Assembly: GCF_900113925.1 (NCBI RefSeq)
Contig: NZ_FORD01000024.1
Coordinates: 1 to 43,683, forward strand
Origin: Nitrosomonas sp. Nm34
Lineage (GTDB): Bacteria; Pseudomonadota; Gammaproteobacteria; Burkholderiales; Nitrosomonadaceae
Length of the DNA stretch: 43,683 nt
Direction of reading: 5' to 3'
In this document: positions 18,722 to 28,907 of the stretch, piece after piece
Layout of the letters: each line of letters opens with the position of its first letter
Position numbering within the stretch: position 1 is the first letter of the stretch
Made by a program: the position numbers and the translations under genes
The notes under the pieces: model-generated
Told to the model about the DNA's origin: nothing
The model's input: the letters and a program-made list of their open reading frames with translations, nothing else
The model's database searches: none

Positions 18722-19327
18722 CTAATTTTGTGCTATCTCCTGGGTAACAGGGTAGTGCCAATACTTGTGCCACGTATTAAATACCAGCTCTGGATAAGTA
18801 GCTTGTCCTAGGCTTCCGTTATATCTTCCAAGAGCGCGAAAATAATCACCTCTCTCCATATCAAGGTAGTGACGCAAAATGGTACATCCATAACGTAAAT
18901 TGACCCGTAGATGGAAGAGGTTATGCTCTTTGCTGCCAATGGTGTCCACCCAGAAGGGCATGATTTGCATATAGCCGCGCGCACCCGCGGTCGATATAGC
19001 ATATTTTCTAAAACTACTTTCGACCTGAATAATACTCAACACTAATTGTGGATCGAGCCCCGCACGGACAGCCTCATAATGAACCGTAGTGAGGAAATCA
19101 TTGCGCTCGTTTTGATCGGGCATATGCTTTTTTAACCGCTCAGACATGGTGGTAAGCCAAGCCTTACTTTCTGTTTCGGGCAAGGTAATAAAATACGGAA
19201 CAGCTTGATCACTGATAGTCTGTTGCAATACTGTTCTGGTGCTGGCAGATAAAGGTTCATACATTTGGGCGCCTGCCTGAGCAATAAGCGGAATAAGCAT
19301 CATAATAAAGCCAATCAATTTCCGCAT
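18722..19327 (-). CDS. Lytic transglycosylase, SLT domain, 201 aa
   Basis: Periplasmic enzyme that cleaves peptidoglycan between MurNAc and GlcNAc with formation of a 1,6-anhydro ring. The signal peptide is [20 protein letters not shown]. The SLT domain covers about residues 80-190, with the catalytic Glu103 in [12 protein letters not shown], then [12 protein letters not shown] and the ending [15 protein letters not shown]. Its start overlaps the end of proS by 13 bases, so it is translated from the proS transcript; this pairing is frequent in Proteobacteria. It is a small MltE/Slt-like family member without additional domains. Confidence 0.92.
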   Translation of the reverse strand: MRKLIGFIMMLIPLIAQAGAQMYEPLSASTRTVLQQTISDQAVPYFITLPETESKAWLTTMSERLKKHMPDQNERNDFLTTVHYEAVRAGLDPQLVLSIIQVESSFRKYAISTAGARGYMQIMPFWVDTIGSKEHNLFHLRVNLRYGCTILRHYLDMERGDYFRALGRYNGSLGQATYPELVFNTWHKYWHYPVTQEIAQN

Positions 19328-21024
19328 ACTTTTGCAATGACAAATGAAGTGATCTCCTTCAGGGGGATCATTTGAGATTTTTCATCACATCGTCCACGAT
19401 ATTCTATTGTGGCCTCTTTTAGGCCTCGCTCGCTGATAACAATTCGATGGGGAATGCCAATTAATTCAATGTCAGCAAACATTACACCAGGACGTTCCTC
19501 GCGATCATCCATAATCACTTCAATATGAGCTGCTGAAAATGCGTCATACAGCCTTTCAGTCTCAGCTTGTATTTGTGGATTTTTTTTCAGGCCGATTGGA
19601 ATAATAGCGAGTTGGAAGGGAGCGATCGCAAGCGGAAATATGATGCCGTGCTCATCATGATTTTGTTCAATGGCTGCTGCTACAATGCGCGATACGCCGA
19701 TGCCATAACATCCCATTTCCATTACTTTGGTTTGGCCCGATTCATCCAGGTAGGTCGCCTTCATTTTTTCAGAATATTTTGTGCGTAACTGAAAAATATG
19801 ACCCACCTCAATACCACGACAAATTTCCAGCGTTCCCTTACCATCGGGTGAGGGATCCCCCGCAATAACATCACGGATATCAAAAACATGATCCGGTAAT
19901 TTCAAGTCACGTTCAAAATTAACCCGAATGAAATGAAAATCTTCCTCGTTTGCGCCGCAGACGAAATTACTCATTTCCATAACAGCTTTGTCAGCGATGA
20001 TACATTTTTCCAAACCAACCGGTCCGATAAACCCTGGTCGGCAGCCGGTTTCAGCTAATATTCTTTCTTCATTGGCCCATTCGAAATGGCTTAAAAATGG
20101 AATTTTTCTGACTTTTGTTTCATTGAGCTGATGATCACCACGTAGCAGCAAGAGATAGAACTGATCATCTGCAGTAATAGCCAATGCTTTTACCGTTTGC
20201 TGCACGGGAATACCTAGAAAGCTCGCAACTTCTTCGCAGGCTTTTTGCTCAGGTGTAGAAATTTTTTGCATGATGCCATCAGGAACTTCGCGAATCTTTT
20301 CAGGAGAAATGGCCTCGGCCAATTCGATATTAGCTGCATAATCTGACTGGGGGCAGAAAGCAATCACATCCTCACCTGAATCAGCCAATACATGGAACTC
20401 ATGTGAACTGCTACCGCCCATCGCGCCAGTGTCTGCCGCCACAGCTCGGAAATTTAGCCCGATACGGGTAAATATATTGCTATAAGTGTCATGCATTAAC
20501 CGATAGGTTTTCTCAAGGGAATTTAGGTCAGCATGAAACGAGTAGGCATCTTTCATTATAAATTCACGTGCTCTCATGACGCCAAAGCGAGGACGAATTT
20601 CATCACGAAATTTGGTTTGGATTTGATAAAAATTGAGTGGTAATTGGCGATAGCTTTTGATTTCTTTACGTGCAATATCGGTGATGACTTCTTCGTGAGT
20701 TGGACCAAAACAATAATTGTGTTGGTGTCTATCCTGGATTTTCAGCATTTGTGGTCCGAATACTTCCCAGCGAGCAGTTTCTTGCCAGAGTTCTGCGGGT
20801 TGAACTGCAGGCATTAAAAGCTCAATTGCCCCGCTGTTATTCATTTCCTCGCGAATAATGAACTCGATCTTGCGCAAGACTCTCAAACCCAAAGGCATCC
20901 AGGTATAAAGGCCACTGCCAAGGCGTTTGATTAAACCTGCGCGTAGCATCAGCTTATGGCTGATCAATTCAGCTTCTGCAGGAGCTTCTTTGAGCGTTGA
21001 AATAAAGAATTGAGAAACACGCAT
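19315..21024 (-). CDS. proS: Prolyl-tRNA synthetase (bacterial type with editing domain), 569 aa
   Basis: Charges tRNA-Pro with proline. Class II motifs are visible: motif 1 region near [20 protein letters not shown], motif 2 [11 protein letters not shown] and motif 3 [14 protein letters not shown]. The INS editing insertion that removes mischarged Ala lies between motifs 2 and 3, roughly residues 225-400. The anticodon-binding domain follows from about residue 470. The length of 569 is typical for the bacterial form. The gene is transcribed on the minus strand with the lytic transglycosylase downstream and faces rppH across a 242-base divergent gap. Confidence 0.97.
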   Translation of the reverse strand: MRVSQFFISTLKEAPAEAELISHKLMLRAGLIKRLGSGLYTWMPLGLRVLRKIEFIIREEMNNSGAIELLMPAVQPAELWQETARWEVFGPQMLKIQDRHQHNYCFGPTHEEVITDIARKEIKSYRQLPLNFYQIQTKFRDEIRPRFGVMRAREFIMKDAYSFHADLNSLEKTYRLMHDTYSNIFTRIGLNFRAVAADTGAMGGSSSHEFHVLADSGEDVIAFCPQSDYAANIELAEAISPEKIREVPDGIMQKISTPEQKACEEVASFLGIPVQQTVKALAITADDQFYLLLLRGDHQLNETKVRKIPFLSHFEWANEERILAETGCRPGFIGPVGLEKCIIADKAVMEMSNFVCGANEEDFHFIRVNFERDLKLPDHVFDIRDVIAGDPSPDGKGTLEICRGIEVGHIFQLRTKYSEKMKATYLDESGQTKVMEMGCYGIGVSRIVAAAIEQNHDEHGIIFPLAIAPFQLAIIPIGLKKNPQIQAETERLYDAFSAAHIEVIMDDREERPGVMFADIELIGIPHRIVISERGLKEATIEYRGRCDEKSQMIPLKEITSFVIAKVCGN

Positions 21025-21220
21025 GGAGTATTGATCTCGTATGTTTTATGGTTATATTAGAAATAAGAAAGCGACATTTTACCCTGAAAAAGCTGGGTTA
21101 CCTATGCGGTTTAAACTCACTACGATTATCATATTCAGTTAAGAAAGGGAGAAATGAAAAAATTAAAGGAAGTATGTCCCGATTTTTTGTTCTATGATGA
21201 CTTTTAATCTGGGAGAAATT

Positions 21221-21280
21221 ATGGAAAAATGGCTAGTAATTGACGTCTCAATGACGGATGAATTAAATGATCGACCGTAA
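21221..21280 (+). CDS. Possible 19-codon upstream ORF overlapping rppH
   Basis: ATG at 21221 follows a strong ribosome site GGGAG (21211-21215). The 19-codon frame ([19 protein letters not shown]) ends with TAA at 21280, 14 bases past the rppH ATG and in another frame. The rppH start itself has no clear ribosome site. This arrangement suggests that translation of rppH is coupled to a short leader ORF. It is too short for family recognition. Confidence 0.4.
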   Translation: MEKWLVIDVSMTDELNDRP

Positions 21281-21827
21281 CGGATATCGTCCTAATGTTG
21301 GAATTATTCTATTAAATTCTAAAAATGAAGTTTTCTGGGGGAAGCGTGTCAAGCAGAATTCTTGGCAATTCCCGCAGGGGGGTATTAAGTCTGGTGAAAC
21401 TCCAACGCAAGCGATGTATCGAGAATTAACTGAGGAGGTAGGGCTACAGCCCTATCATGTGGAGGTTTTGGGGCGCACTCGAGAATGGTTGCGCTATGAG
21501 GTGCCAGAATGCTGGATAAGACGTGAGTGGCGCCGAAGCTACAAGGGGCAGAAGCAGATCTGGTTTTTACTGCGCTTACTTGGGCGTGATACCGATGTAT
21601 CACTCAGAAAAAGCCCACACCCTGAATTTGATGCATGGCGCTGGAATCGGTATTGGGTGGAACTTGACTCAGTTATAGATTTTAAGCGTCAAGTCTACCG
21701 GCAAGCTCTTATAGAGCTATCTCACCTGCTTGATTGTGATATTGGAAAAGGCTGTGATTATGGTTATATAGAAAATAATCACATTATTTCAAAGACTGCT
21801 TCTCCTGTGAAAAAGCAGAAAAAATGA
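21267..21827 (+). CDS. rppH: RNA pyrophosphohydrolase (Nudix), 186 aa
   Basis: Removes pyrophosphate from 5'-triphosphorylated mRNA and so starts decay by RNase E. The Nudix box [20 protein letters not shown] with VGL occupies residues 38-60. The N-terminal [17 protein letters not shown] and the segments [11 protein letters not shown] and [11 protein letters not shown] match the family; the C-terminal tail is basic. The length is close to the betaproteobacterial form. The start has almost no ribosome site of its own but is overlapped by a short ORF with a strong one, which implies coupled translation. It is divergent from proS. Confidence 0.95.
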   Translation: MIDRNGYRPNVGIILLNSKNEVFWGKRVKQNSWQFPQGGIKSGETPTQAMYRELTEEVGLQPYHVEVLGRTREWLRYEVPECWIRREWRRSYKGQKQIWFLLRLLGRDTDVSLRKSPHPEFDAWRWNRYWVELDSVIDFKRQVYRQALIELSHLLDCDIGKGCDYGYIENNHIISKTASPVKKQKK

Positions 21828-21932
21828 ATTTTTGCTAGCAATAAAATAGATGATTCAAGTAGATTGAGTAAATTATAACTAATTATTTTTAATGAGTTCA
21901 TTTTGATAAGATATATTTAGTTTAGGCGTAAC

Positions 21933-21960
21933 CGGCTGCGCCATTACAGCCGTGTTTTTT
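21933..21960 (+). terminator. Intrinsic terminator or attenuator between rppH and the peroxidase gene
   Basis: Arms CGGCTG (21933-21938) and CAGCCG (21947-21952) are followed by TGTTTTTT. The T run ends just before the AGGAG ribosome site of the peroxidase gene. It can serve as the rppH terminator. It leaves almost no room for a downstream promoter, so it may also control the next gene. Confidence 0.6.
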
Positions 21961-21975
21961 AGGAGATTCTCAACA

Positions 21976-22974
21976 ATGATGATGCGTAAGCTGACTGCCT
22001 CGCTATTATCGGTTGGCGTAATGTTTATGTCTGTGCATGTATTTGCTGCTAATGAACCAATACAGCCTATTAAACCGGTAAAACCAGAAAATGCAGCAAT
22101 GGTTGAACTTGGGAAGATGTTATTTTTTGATACCCGATTGTCAAAATCTGGTTTTATTTCCTGTAATTCCTGCCATAATTTGAGCATGGGAGGGACTGAT
22201 AACCTCAAAACTTCCATTGGCCATAAATGGCAACAGGGCCCGATCAATGCTCCTACTGTGCTGAATGCAAGCATGAATTTGGCGCAGTTCTGGGATGGAC
22301 GTGCAAAAGATCTCAAAGAGCAAGCGGGTGGACCTATCGCGAATCCCGGGGAAATGGCTTTTGCACATGACAAAGTGGTAGCGATGTTAAACACGATTCC
22401 TCAATATAAGGACCAATTCAAGAAAGCTTTTAATTCGGATAAAATTGATATAGATGGGGTAACTACTGCCATCGCAGCTTTTGAGGAAACTCTGGTGACA
22501 CCTGGCTCCCGTTTTGATAAATGGTTGGAAGGTGATAAAGAGGCGCTGACCAAGGCAGAATCAGATGGATATGCATTATTCAAGAGCGCTGGTTGTACAA
22601 AATGCCATAATGGCCCAGCAGTGGGTGGAAATTCATTTGAAAAAATGGGTGTTTATAAACCCTATGAGACAGAAAGCCCTGCGGTAGGCCGCATGGATGT
22701 AACAGGTAAGGAAGAAGATCGTTTTGTATTTAAAGTGCCAACATTACGCAATGTGGAATTAACCTACCCCTATTTCCATGATGGTGGTGCTGCAACGCTG
22801 GAAGAAGCAGTGGCTACCATGGGAAAATTACAAGTCAATCGTGAATTCAACAAAGAGGAGATTGCTAATATTGTGGCTTTTCTGAAAACATTGACGGGTA
22901 AGCAGCCAGACTTTAAATTGCCAATTTTACCTCCATCCACTAATGCAACTCATCGATATGAGCCATTTGAATAA
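21976..22974 (+). CDS. Dihaem cytochrome c peroxidase, 332 aa
   Basis: Periplasmic enzyme that reduces hydrogen peroxide to water with electrons from cytochrome c. The signal peptide ends near VHVFA-AN (residue 25). Two haem-binding motifs are present: C63-N-S-C66-H67 (high-potential or peroxidatic domain) and C207-T-K-C210-H211. Conserved FWDGRAKDLKEQ and VPTLRNVELTYPYFHDGG are also present. The length fits the CcpA/MauG superfamily peroxidase branch. An in-frame ATG at 21952 would lie inside the terminator hairpin; AGGAG at 21961-21965 supports 21976, with 21979 as the alternative. Such peroxidases are common in Nitrosomonas-like bacteria. It is followed by a strong terminator, so it is probably monocistronic. 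Confidence 0.92.
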   Translation: MMMRKLTASLLSVGVMFMSVHVFAANEPIQPIKPVKPENAAMVELGKMLFFDTRLSKSGFISCNSCHNLSMGGTDNLKTSIGHKWQQGPINAPTVLNASMNLAQFWDGRAKDLKEQAGGPIANPGEMAFAHDKVVAMLNTIPQYKDQFKKAFNSDKIDIDGVTTAIAAFEETLVTPGSRFDKWLEGDKEALTKAESDGYALFKSAGCTKCHNGPAVGGNSFEKMGVYKPYETESPAVGRMDVTGKEEDRFVFKVPTLRNVELTYPYFHDGGAATLEEAVATMGKLQVNREFNKEEIANIVAFLKTLTGKQPDFKLPILPPSTNATHRYEPFE

Positions 22975-23030
22975 ATGGCCTTAATAAATGGGTTTGATTA
23001 AAAATAATCAGGAATTTGAGATACTTTCAG

Positions 23031-23066
23031 GTTCACCCAGACTCATGATGGGCTGGGTGAGTTTTT
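23031..23066 (+). terminator. Strong intrinsic terminator after the peroxidase gene
   Basis: Perfect arms TCACCCAG (23033-23040) and CTGGGTGA (23053-23060), extended by G-T wobbles, are followed by TTTTT. It lies about 60 bases past the stop codon. Confidence 0.8.
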
Positions 23067-23259
23067 CAGAAATTTTAATTTGCCAGTATTGCAATGTATA
23101 ACTCTCTTTAATTCAAAACAGATTGTATTGAGCCTAAACCTCAGTTTGTTTATCAATAATAATTCTAATTCTTCCGTATTTAGAATGAAATTAATTGTCT
23201 AAAATAAATTTTAAGAACGATTCTAATGATGATGCTGGTTTTAGAGCGTTCTCTCTACC

Positions 23260-23370
23260 CGTTATTTCACTTCTAAATCAAAACTGGCTTTGTCGGCTTC
23301 ACCTTGCCGTATTATGGATGCTATCTGTGGCTCGCCTTCGCATCATTTTTAATTTAGAAATGGAATTAGA
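23260..23370 (+). mobile_element. 110-bp inverted-repeat element, copy A
   Basis: The left end TTATTTCACTTCTAAATC and right end GATTTAG-type TTTAGAAATGGAATTAGA are imperfect inverted repeats. The interior CTTTGTCGGCTTCACC and GCCTTCGCATCAT matches the other three copies. It is forward oriented, has no transposase, and lies about 160 bases before ilvA. Confidence 0.75.
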
Positions 23371-23526
23371 TCGCCTTGACTCTAGCCAGGTATCTGCAAT
23401 GAGTGGTGGAATTAATTCATTTAAATTTTGCCTCTTATCAATTGCAATTCGTTTAGCATGATAGAATCAGCACATCCTGTAAATTCATACTCTTGACTTT
23501 GTTTACCACTTCCAAAATGCCATCTT

Positions 23527-25038
23527 ATGAGGAATGACTATCTCGAAAGAGTGCTTACTGCCCGTGTTTATGATGTCGCTATAGAAACACCACTAGAGGA
23601 GGCAGTTAATCTTTCAGCACGCATCCATAACCAAGTGTTTTTGAAACGAGAAGACATGCAGCCCGTATTCTCATTCAAGTTGCGTGGCGCTTACAATAAA
23701 ATGGCAAAGCTTCCTCCCGCTATGCTCAAACGTGGCGTGATTGCTGCTTCGGCTGGTAATCATGCGCAAGGTGTTGCATTGGCTGCCCAGAAATTGGATT
23801 GCTCCGCTACGATCGTGATGCCAGTAACGACTCCTCAAATCAAGATCAATGCAGTGATGGCGCTTGGTGCAACCGTGTTACTTCATGGCGATTCTTATAA
23901 CGATGCCTATGAACATGCCTTAGAGCTTACGCAGCAAGAGGATGCTACTTTTATTCATCCTTATGATGATCCAGATGTAATAGCTGGACAAGGGACCATC
24001 GGCATGGAAATTTTACGCCAGTATGGAGCTGGAATATACGCCATATTCGTACCGGTAGGAGGAGGAGGACTGATTTCTGGGATTGCAGCCTATGTAAAAA
24101 GGCTATACCCGGAAATCAAGATTATTGGGGTTGAACCAGTTGATTCAGATGCCATGTATTGTTCATTACAGAAAGGACATCGCGTTAAGCTTTCGCAAGT
24201 AGGTCTATTTGCTGATGGTGTAGCAGTGAGATATGTTGGTGAAGAAACTTTTCGCTTGTGTCAAGAGCTGGTTGATGAAATTTTTCTAGTCGATGCGGAC
24301 GCTATTTGTGCGGCTATTAAAGACGTATTTGAAGATACCCGTGCCATTCTTGAGCCTTCTGGAGCGCTCTCTGTTGCTGGATTAAAGGCTTATGTCGATC
24401 GTGAAAAATTACGTCATAAAACACTCGTAGCGATAGCATCAGGTGCTAACATGAATTTTGATCGTTTACGCCATGTCTCTGAACGTGCAGAGTTAGGCGA
24501 GCAACGTGAAGCGCTCATGGCGGTTACGATTCCTGAAGAGCCTGGTAGTTTCAAGAAATTCTGTGCCTTGTTAGGCGCAAGAAGTATTACTGAATTCAAT
24601 TATCGCTATGCAGATCCTAAAAAGGCGCATGTATTTGTTGGGGTTTCAGTTCATAATCGTGAGGAAGCGCTTAATCTGATCAAAAATCTGGAAGCAAGCG
24701 GATTGCGTACTGAGGATATGAGCGGGAATGAAATGGCAAAATTACATATTCGTCACATGGTAGGAGGACGTTCCAGAGATGTTAAGAATGAGATTCTCTA
24801 TCGTTTTGAGTTCCCTGATAGACCAGGCGCTTTAATGAATTTTCTGAATAATATGAGTCATCTATGGAACATCAGTTTGTTCCATTATCGTAACCATGGG
24901 GCAGATTTTGGGCGCGTATTAATAGGAATGGAAGTGCCTCCTAGTGAAAAAAATGACTTTAAAAATTTTCTTGACAATCTTGGGTATCGATACTGGGATG
25001 AGAGCAATAACCCGGTATATAAACTGTTCTTAGCATAA
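23527..25038 (+). CDS. ilvA: Threonine ammonia-lyase (biosynthetic), 503 aa
   Basis: Deaminates threonine to 2-oxobutyrate, feeding isoleucine synthesis through the acetolactate synthase upstream in this window. The PLP Lys51 sits in FSFKLRGAYNKM, and the phosphate-binding loop is PVGGGGLISG. The C-terminal third (about residues 330-503) holds two ACT-like regulatory domains, beginning ALMAVTIPEEPGSFKKFC and ILYRFEFPDRPGALMNF. This marks the isoleucine-inhibited biosynthetic form rather than the short catabolic TdcB. The length is typical. There is no good ribosome site before the ATG. The gene stands alone, 11 kb from the ilvBHC cluster. Confidence 0.96.
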   Translation: MRNDYLERVLTARVYDVAIETPLEEAVNLSARIHNQVFLKREDMQPVFSFKLRGAYNKMAKLPPAMLKRGVIAASAGNHAQGVALAAQKLDCSATIVMPVTTPQIKINAVMALGATVLLHGDSYNDAYEHALELTQQEDATFIHPYDDPDVIAGQGTIGMEILRQYGAGIYAIFVPVGGGGLISGIAAYVKRLYPEIKIIGVEPVDSDAMYCSLQKGHRVKLSQVGLFADGVAVRYVGEETFRLCQELVDEIFLVDADAICAAIKDVFEDTRAILEPSGALSVAGLKAYVDREKLRHKTLVAIASGANMNFDRLRHVSERAELGEQREALMAVTIPEEPGSFKKFCALLGARSITEFNYRYADPKKAHVFVGVSVHNREEALNLIKNLEASGLRTEDMSGNEMAKLHIRHMVGGRSRDVKNEILYRFEFPDRPGALMNFLNNMSHLWNISLFHYRNHGADFGRVLIGMEVPPSEKNDFKNFLDNLGYRYWDESNNPVYKLFLA

Positions 25039-25285
25039 TTGCCTAAATTCCGATAAGCTTAGTCCTCATTTGCATAAATTTTATTTGCCAAACTGAGTAT
25101 TTAAATTTTTTTTCTAATATACTCCTTGCATTTGTTAATATCCAGTTGCAATATCTTATTCTTCTATTTAAGTCTTTCGATGATAATCCTGTTGGGCGCA
25201 GATGGTCCACTTAAAAAAATAAAGTAGAGTCTCATATCTAATAATTATAATTAGAGATGATTGGAAAAAACAGGGAGGGTTGTTC

Positions 25286-25531
25286 ATGAGTGCTAAGGGG
25301 CAGTTGTTGCAAGATCCATTTTTAAATATCCTCCGGAAGGAGCATATTCCAGTATCTATTTACTTGGTCAATGGTATTAAGTTACAAGGACATATTGATT
25401 CATTTGATCAATATGTTGTGCTATTAAAAAATTCAGTTACACAAATGGTATACAAACACGCGATCTCTACAGTCGTTCCAGCCAGGGCTGTGACTTTCCC
25501 AATTGAAGCACCAGCTGTACGTGATGATTAA
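25286..25531 (+). CDS. hfq: RNA chaperone Hfq, 81 aa
   Basis: Hexameric Sm-like protein that pairs small RNAs with their targets. The Sm1 motif runs through [20 protein letters not shown] and [19 protein letters not shown], and the Sm2 motif is [14 protein letters not shown], with the key YKHA residues. The short tail is typical of Betaproteobacteria. The ribosome site GGGAGG (25273-25278) supports ATG 25286; the TTG six bases upstream is not needed. It is the first gene of the hfq-hflX-hflK-hflC-yjeT-hisZ-purA group; the hflX start overlaps its stop. Confidence 0.97.
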   Translation: MSAKGQLLQDPFLNILRKEHIPVSIYLVNGIKLQGHIDSFDQYVVLLKNSVTQMVYKHAISTVVPARAVTFPIEAPAVRDD

Positions 25532-26735
25532 TCACATAGAACTAAAAACAGAACAGAATAACATTGCTATCTTAGTTGGGCTCAATCTAGGCGATAGCGA
25601 TAAAGAGAGCTTGGAAGAGTTGCGTCAGCTTGCTATAAGTGATCAGCTTATAGTTCTAGCTGTCGTGGAAGGAAAGCGCTCGCGCCCTGATCCTGCGACT
25701 TTTGTTGGCAGTGGTAAATTAAACGAAATTTACCAGGTTTTAAGCCAGACTAGTGCATCACTGGTCATATTCAATCATGATCTTTCCCCCATACAGCAGC
25801 GGAATCTAACTGAGCGGCTGCAGTGCCGCGTTATTGATCGCACAAGTTTAATTCTTGATATTTTTGCACAGCGTGCTAAAAGCCGTGAAGGTAAATTACA
25901 AGTTGAGCTTGCTCAGCTAGAACATCTGGCATCACGGTTAGTACGAGGGTGGACTCACTTGGAGCGACAAAAAGGGGGGATTGGTTTGCGCGGACCGGGT
26001 GAAACACAGCTTGAAACAGACCGGCGATTACTGTCTAAGAGGGTTAAATTTCTGAGAGAGAAACTCATAAAGCTGCAACGCCAACGAGGAACCCAGCGAC
26101 GTGCGAGGCAGCGTACTAAGGTAATGTCAGTATCGATTGTTGGTTATACTAATGCCGGGAAGTCAACTCTATTCAATAATCTAACGCGTTCTCAGACCTA
26201 TGCGGCTGATCAGTTGTTTGCTACGCTAGATACGACGACACGTAAATTATTTATTCCGAAGTGCGGGGAAGTGGTTATTTCGGATACGGTTGGCTTTATT
26301 CGTGGATTGCCTCACACTTTGGTTGCTGCGTTTCGTGCTACATTGGAAGAGACAGTGCAAGCTGATGTGCTTTTACATGTAGTTGATGCGGCTGACCCAT
26401 CGCGTAATGAGCATATTGCAGAAGTAAACAAACTACTTAAAGAAATTGGTGCAGAAAGTATTCCACAAATTTTGGTATTCAATAAAATTGATTGTGCCGA
26501 ATCAAGCAGGACTGCAAATTATGTGCGAGATGAGTATGGTAGAATAATGTCTATTCGGTTAAGTGCTAAGACCGGCGATGGGTTAGAATTTGTTAAATTA
26601 GCTCTGGCAGAAGCTATTGCACAGAACTCTGTAGATTTAAGAGAGAGCTTCTTGGAAGTTGGGAAAGTGAACGATAGCAGTGCTACACCTTTTTTAGAAC
26701 GAGAGGAAGGATTAAATTATCATGGGATTAAATGA
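25524..26735 (+). CDS. hflX: GTPase HflX (ribosome-associated), 403 aa
   Basis: GTPase that binds the 50S subunit and rescues or splits stalled 70S ribosomes during stress. The N-terminal HflX domain contains [20 protein letters not shown] and [12 protein letters not shown]. The G domain has G1 GYTNAGKST (residues 207-215), G3 DTVGF (from D254) and G4 NKID (320-323). ATG 25524 overlaps the hfq stop by eight bases; an upstream TTG would add seven residues inside hfq and is less likely. Its own end overlaps hflK by 14 bases. Together these overlaps indicate coupled translation. Confidence 0.96.
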   Translation: MINHIELKTEQNNIAILVGLNLGDSDKESLEELRQLAISDQLIVLAVVEGKRSRPDPATFVGSGKLNEIYQVLSQTSASLVIFNHDLSPIQQRNLTERLQCRVIDRTSLILDIFAQRAKSREGKLQVELAQLEHLASRLVRGWTHLERQKGGIGLRGPGETQLETDRRLLSKRVKFLREKLIKLQRQRGTQRRARQRTKVMSVSIVGYTNAGKSTLFNNLTRSQTYAADQLFATLDTTTRKLFIPKCGEVVISDTVGFIRGLPHTLVAAFRATLEETVQADVLLHVVDAADPSRNEHIAEVNKLLKEIGAESIPQILVFNKIDCAESSRTANYVRDEYGRIMSIRLSAKTGDGLEFVKLALAEAIAQNSVDLRESFLEVGKVNDSSATPFLEREEGLNYHGIK

Positions 26736-27897
26736 TCCTCAATGGGGAAGAAGAAAAGGCAATTCTAGCCCTCCAGATCTGGATGATGTGCTGCGTAATA
26801 TCAGCAAAAAAATTAATGAGCTTTTTGGCCGGAAGGGCGGGGGTGATGATGGTCCTGAAGGAGAGAGCCCAAAAAAACAAAGTAGTGGTAATATCATAGT
26901 CATTATCGTCTTGCTGTCAATTGTTTGGGCTGCCAGCGGTTTGTACATTGTAGATGAGGGTCAACGCGGCGTCGTACTTCGCTTTGGCAAACATGTTGAT
27001 ACTACCCAAGCTGGGTTGAATTGGCATATACCTTATCCGATTGAGAAAGTGGAAACTGTCAACGTTAGTCAAGTGCGCACAATAGAAATTGGCTATCGGA
27101 ATAATGTCAGAAGCAAGGTGCTAAAAGAATCGCTGATGTTGACCGATGATGAAAACATTATTGATATTCAGTTTGCTGTTCAATACATTTTAAATAATCC
27201 TGAGAATTTCTTGTTTAATAATCGTGAGCCTGATAACGCCGTGCTGCAAATCGCGGAAACAGCTATTCGTGAAGTTATCGGAAAAAGCAAAATGGATTTT
27301 GTATTGTACGAAGGACGTGAGGCAGTCGCCGCCCGCGCAACAGAAATAATGCAAACTATTCTGGACCGCTATCGGATAGGCATTACTATCAGTAGAGTAA
27401 CGATGCAGAATGCACAGCCACCTGAACAGGTGCAGGCGGCATTCGATGATGCGGTTAAGGCTGGTCAGGATAGAGAGCGGCAACGTAATGAAGGGCAGGC
27501 TTATGCCAACGATGTCATTCCTAGAGCAAGAGGTGCCGCGGCGCGCTTAATGGAAGAGGCAGGGGGATATCAGCAGCGTGTCATTTCCAGTGCAGAGGGT
27601 GATGTCAGCCGCTTTGAGAAGATTTTTGTCGAATATAGTAAAGCACCAGTCGTGACACGCGATCGTCTATATTTAGATATGATGCAGCAGGTGCTTTCCA
27701 ACACAAGTAAGATTCTGATTGATCAAAAAAGTGGTAGCAACTTGTTGTATTTACCACTGGATAAGTTGATGCAAACGGATGGGGGTGCTTCGAAACCACC
27801 CGTGACAACGACGCCCACGCAAATAGCTCCAGAAGTTCCTGATGTGAGCACGCGCACACGGGAATCATTTCGTAGTCGTGAACGGGAGGTAAGATAA
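26722..27897 (+). CDS. hflK: FtsH protease modulator HflK, 391 aa
   Basis: Inner-membrane SPFH/prohibitin protein that forms, with HflC, a large cage around the FtsH protease and limits membrane protein degradation. A Gly-rich N-terminal stretch ([11 protein letters not shown], then GRKGGGDDG) precedes one membrane segment at about residues 57-75. The SPFH domain begins GLYIVDEGQRGVVLRFGK, followed by a coiled-coil region (EQVQAAFDDAVKAGQDRERQ and later). The Pro/Thr-rich tail is typical. It starts within hflX (14-base overlap) and is one base from hflC. Confidence 0.96.
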   Translation: MGLNDPQWGRRKGNSSPPDLDDVLRNISKKINELFGRKGGGDDGPEGESPKKQSSGNIIVIIVLLSIVWAASGLYIVDEGQRGVVLRFGKHVDTTQAGLNWHIPYPIEKVETVNVSQVRTIEIGYRNNVRSKVLKESLMLTDDENIIDIQFAVQYILNNPENFLFNNREPDNAVLQIAETAIREVIGKSKMDFVLYEGREAVAARATEIMQTILDRYRIGITISRVTMQNAQPPEQVQAAFDDAVKAGQDRERQRNEGQAYANDVIPRARGAAARLMEEAGGYQQRVISSAEGDVSRFEKIFVEYSKAPVVTRDRLYLDMMQQVLSNTSKILIDQKSGSNLLYLPLDKLMQTDGGASKPPVTTTPTQIAPEVPDVSTRTRESFRSREREVR

Positions 27898-27898
27898 A

Positions 27899-28786
27899 AT
27901 GGGAAAATTATCATCAATATTATCGGTCATAGTCGCTGTACTAGTTTTAATATCAACTTCTGCATTATTTATTGTTGATGAGCGCGAGCAAGCAATTTTA
28001 TTTCAACTAGGAGAAGTCGTTGATGTAAAAACTTCCCCGGGGTTGTATTTCAAGATCCCGGTAGCACAGAATGTACGTTACTTTGATTCGCGCATACTTA
28101 CCTTGGATACAGAAGAACCGGAGCGTTTTATTACTTCAGAAAAGAAGAACGTTCTGGTAGATTTTTTCGTGAAATGGCGTATCGTTGACGTGAAGCAATA
28201 CTATATCAGTGTACGAGGAGATGAGGCACTGGCACGGACTCGATTGGCACAAACCGTAAATTCAAGTATGCGTGACGAGTTTGGTAACCGCACGGTGCAT
28301 GAAGTCGTTTCTGGTGAGCGTGATAGAATCATGGAAATTATGCGCCAGAAAGCAAATGTGGATGCTAAAAAAATCGGTGTTGAAGTGGTGGATGTGCGTT
28401 TGAAACGTGTTGATTTACCCCAAGAGGTTAGCGATTCAGTCTATCGCAGGATGGAGGCTGAGCGAAAACGGGTAGCCAATGAATTACGTTCAACTGGCGC
28501 TGCAGAAGCTGAAAAGATCCGTGCAGATGCTGATCGGCAACGTGAAGTGATATTGGCTGAAGCTTATCGTGAAGCCCAGAAAATTATGGGGGAAGGTGAT
28601 GGTCAGGCTGCTGCAATCTATGCAGGTACCTTTGAAAAGAGTCCTGAATTTTATACGTTTTACCGTAGCTTGGAAGCCTATAAAAAATCCTTTAAAGACA
28701 GAGGAGATATGTTAGTACTTGAACCCAGCTCAGAATTTTTTAAATATTTGAATAATCCGGAAAATAGTTCAGCAAATAAAAAATAA
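27899..28786 (+). CDS. hflC: FtsH protease modulator HflC, 295 aa
   Basis: Partner of HflK in the FtsH-HflKC membrane complex. The N-terminal membrane segment (about residues 5-25, ILSVIVAVLVLISTSALFIV) is followed by the SPFH domain, VDEREQAILFQLGEVV. A coiled coil rich in Ala, Glu and Arg follows (RRMEAERKRVANELRSTGAA, EKIRADADRQREVILAEA). The length and order are typical. It begins one base after hflK, so the two are made at matched levels. Confidence 0.96.
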   Translation: MGKLSSILSVIVAVLVLISTSALFIVDEREQAILFQLGEVVDVKTSPGLYFKIPVAQNVRYFDSRILTLDTEEPERFITSEKKNVLVDFFVKWRIVDVKQYYISVRGDEALARTRLAQTVNSSMRDEFGNRTVHEVVSGERDRIMEIMRQKANVDAKKIGVEVVDVRLKRVDLPQEVSDSVYRRMEAERKRVANELRSTGAAEAEKIRADADRQREVILAEAYREAQKIMGEGDGQAAAIYAGTFEKSPEFYTFYRSLEAYKKSFKDRGDMLVLEPSSEFFKYLNNPENSSANKK

Positions 28787-28907
28787 AAGTTAGGTTAAGT
28801 TATTCTGAATAGTATTTTCTTGATTTATATAAAAAATTGATCTGGAAAAGTGAATAACCTCATAGAAAACGTAAGATTATTAAAAACTTCGCTGGAGATA
28901 CTGTTGT

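Larger units (their letters stand above)
22975..23526. other. Gene-free region between the peroxidase gene and ilvA
   Basis: The 552 bases contain the peroxidase terminator (23031-23066), an AT-rich stretch, and copy A of the 110-bp inverted-repeat element (23260-23370). An 88-codon frame across the element (23195-23461) is not considered a gene. No convincing promoter for ilvA was identified. Confidence 0.5.

Noticed and set aside
21900..21920. FNR-like box before the peroxidase gene
   Set aside because: Only a half site TTGAT is seen; the second half is absent.
23195..23461. 88-codon frame upstream of ilvA
   Set aside because: It runs through element copy A; its amino acids reflect the repeat and no ribosome site is present.
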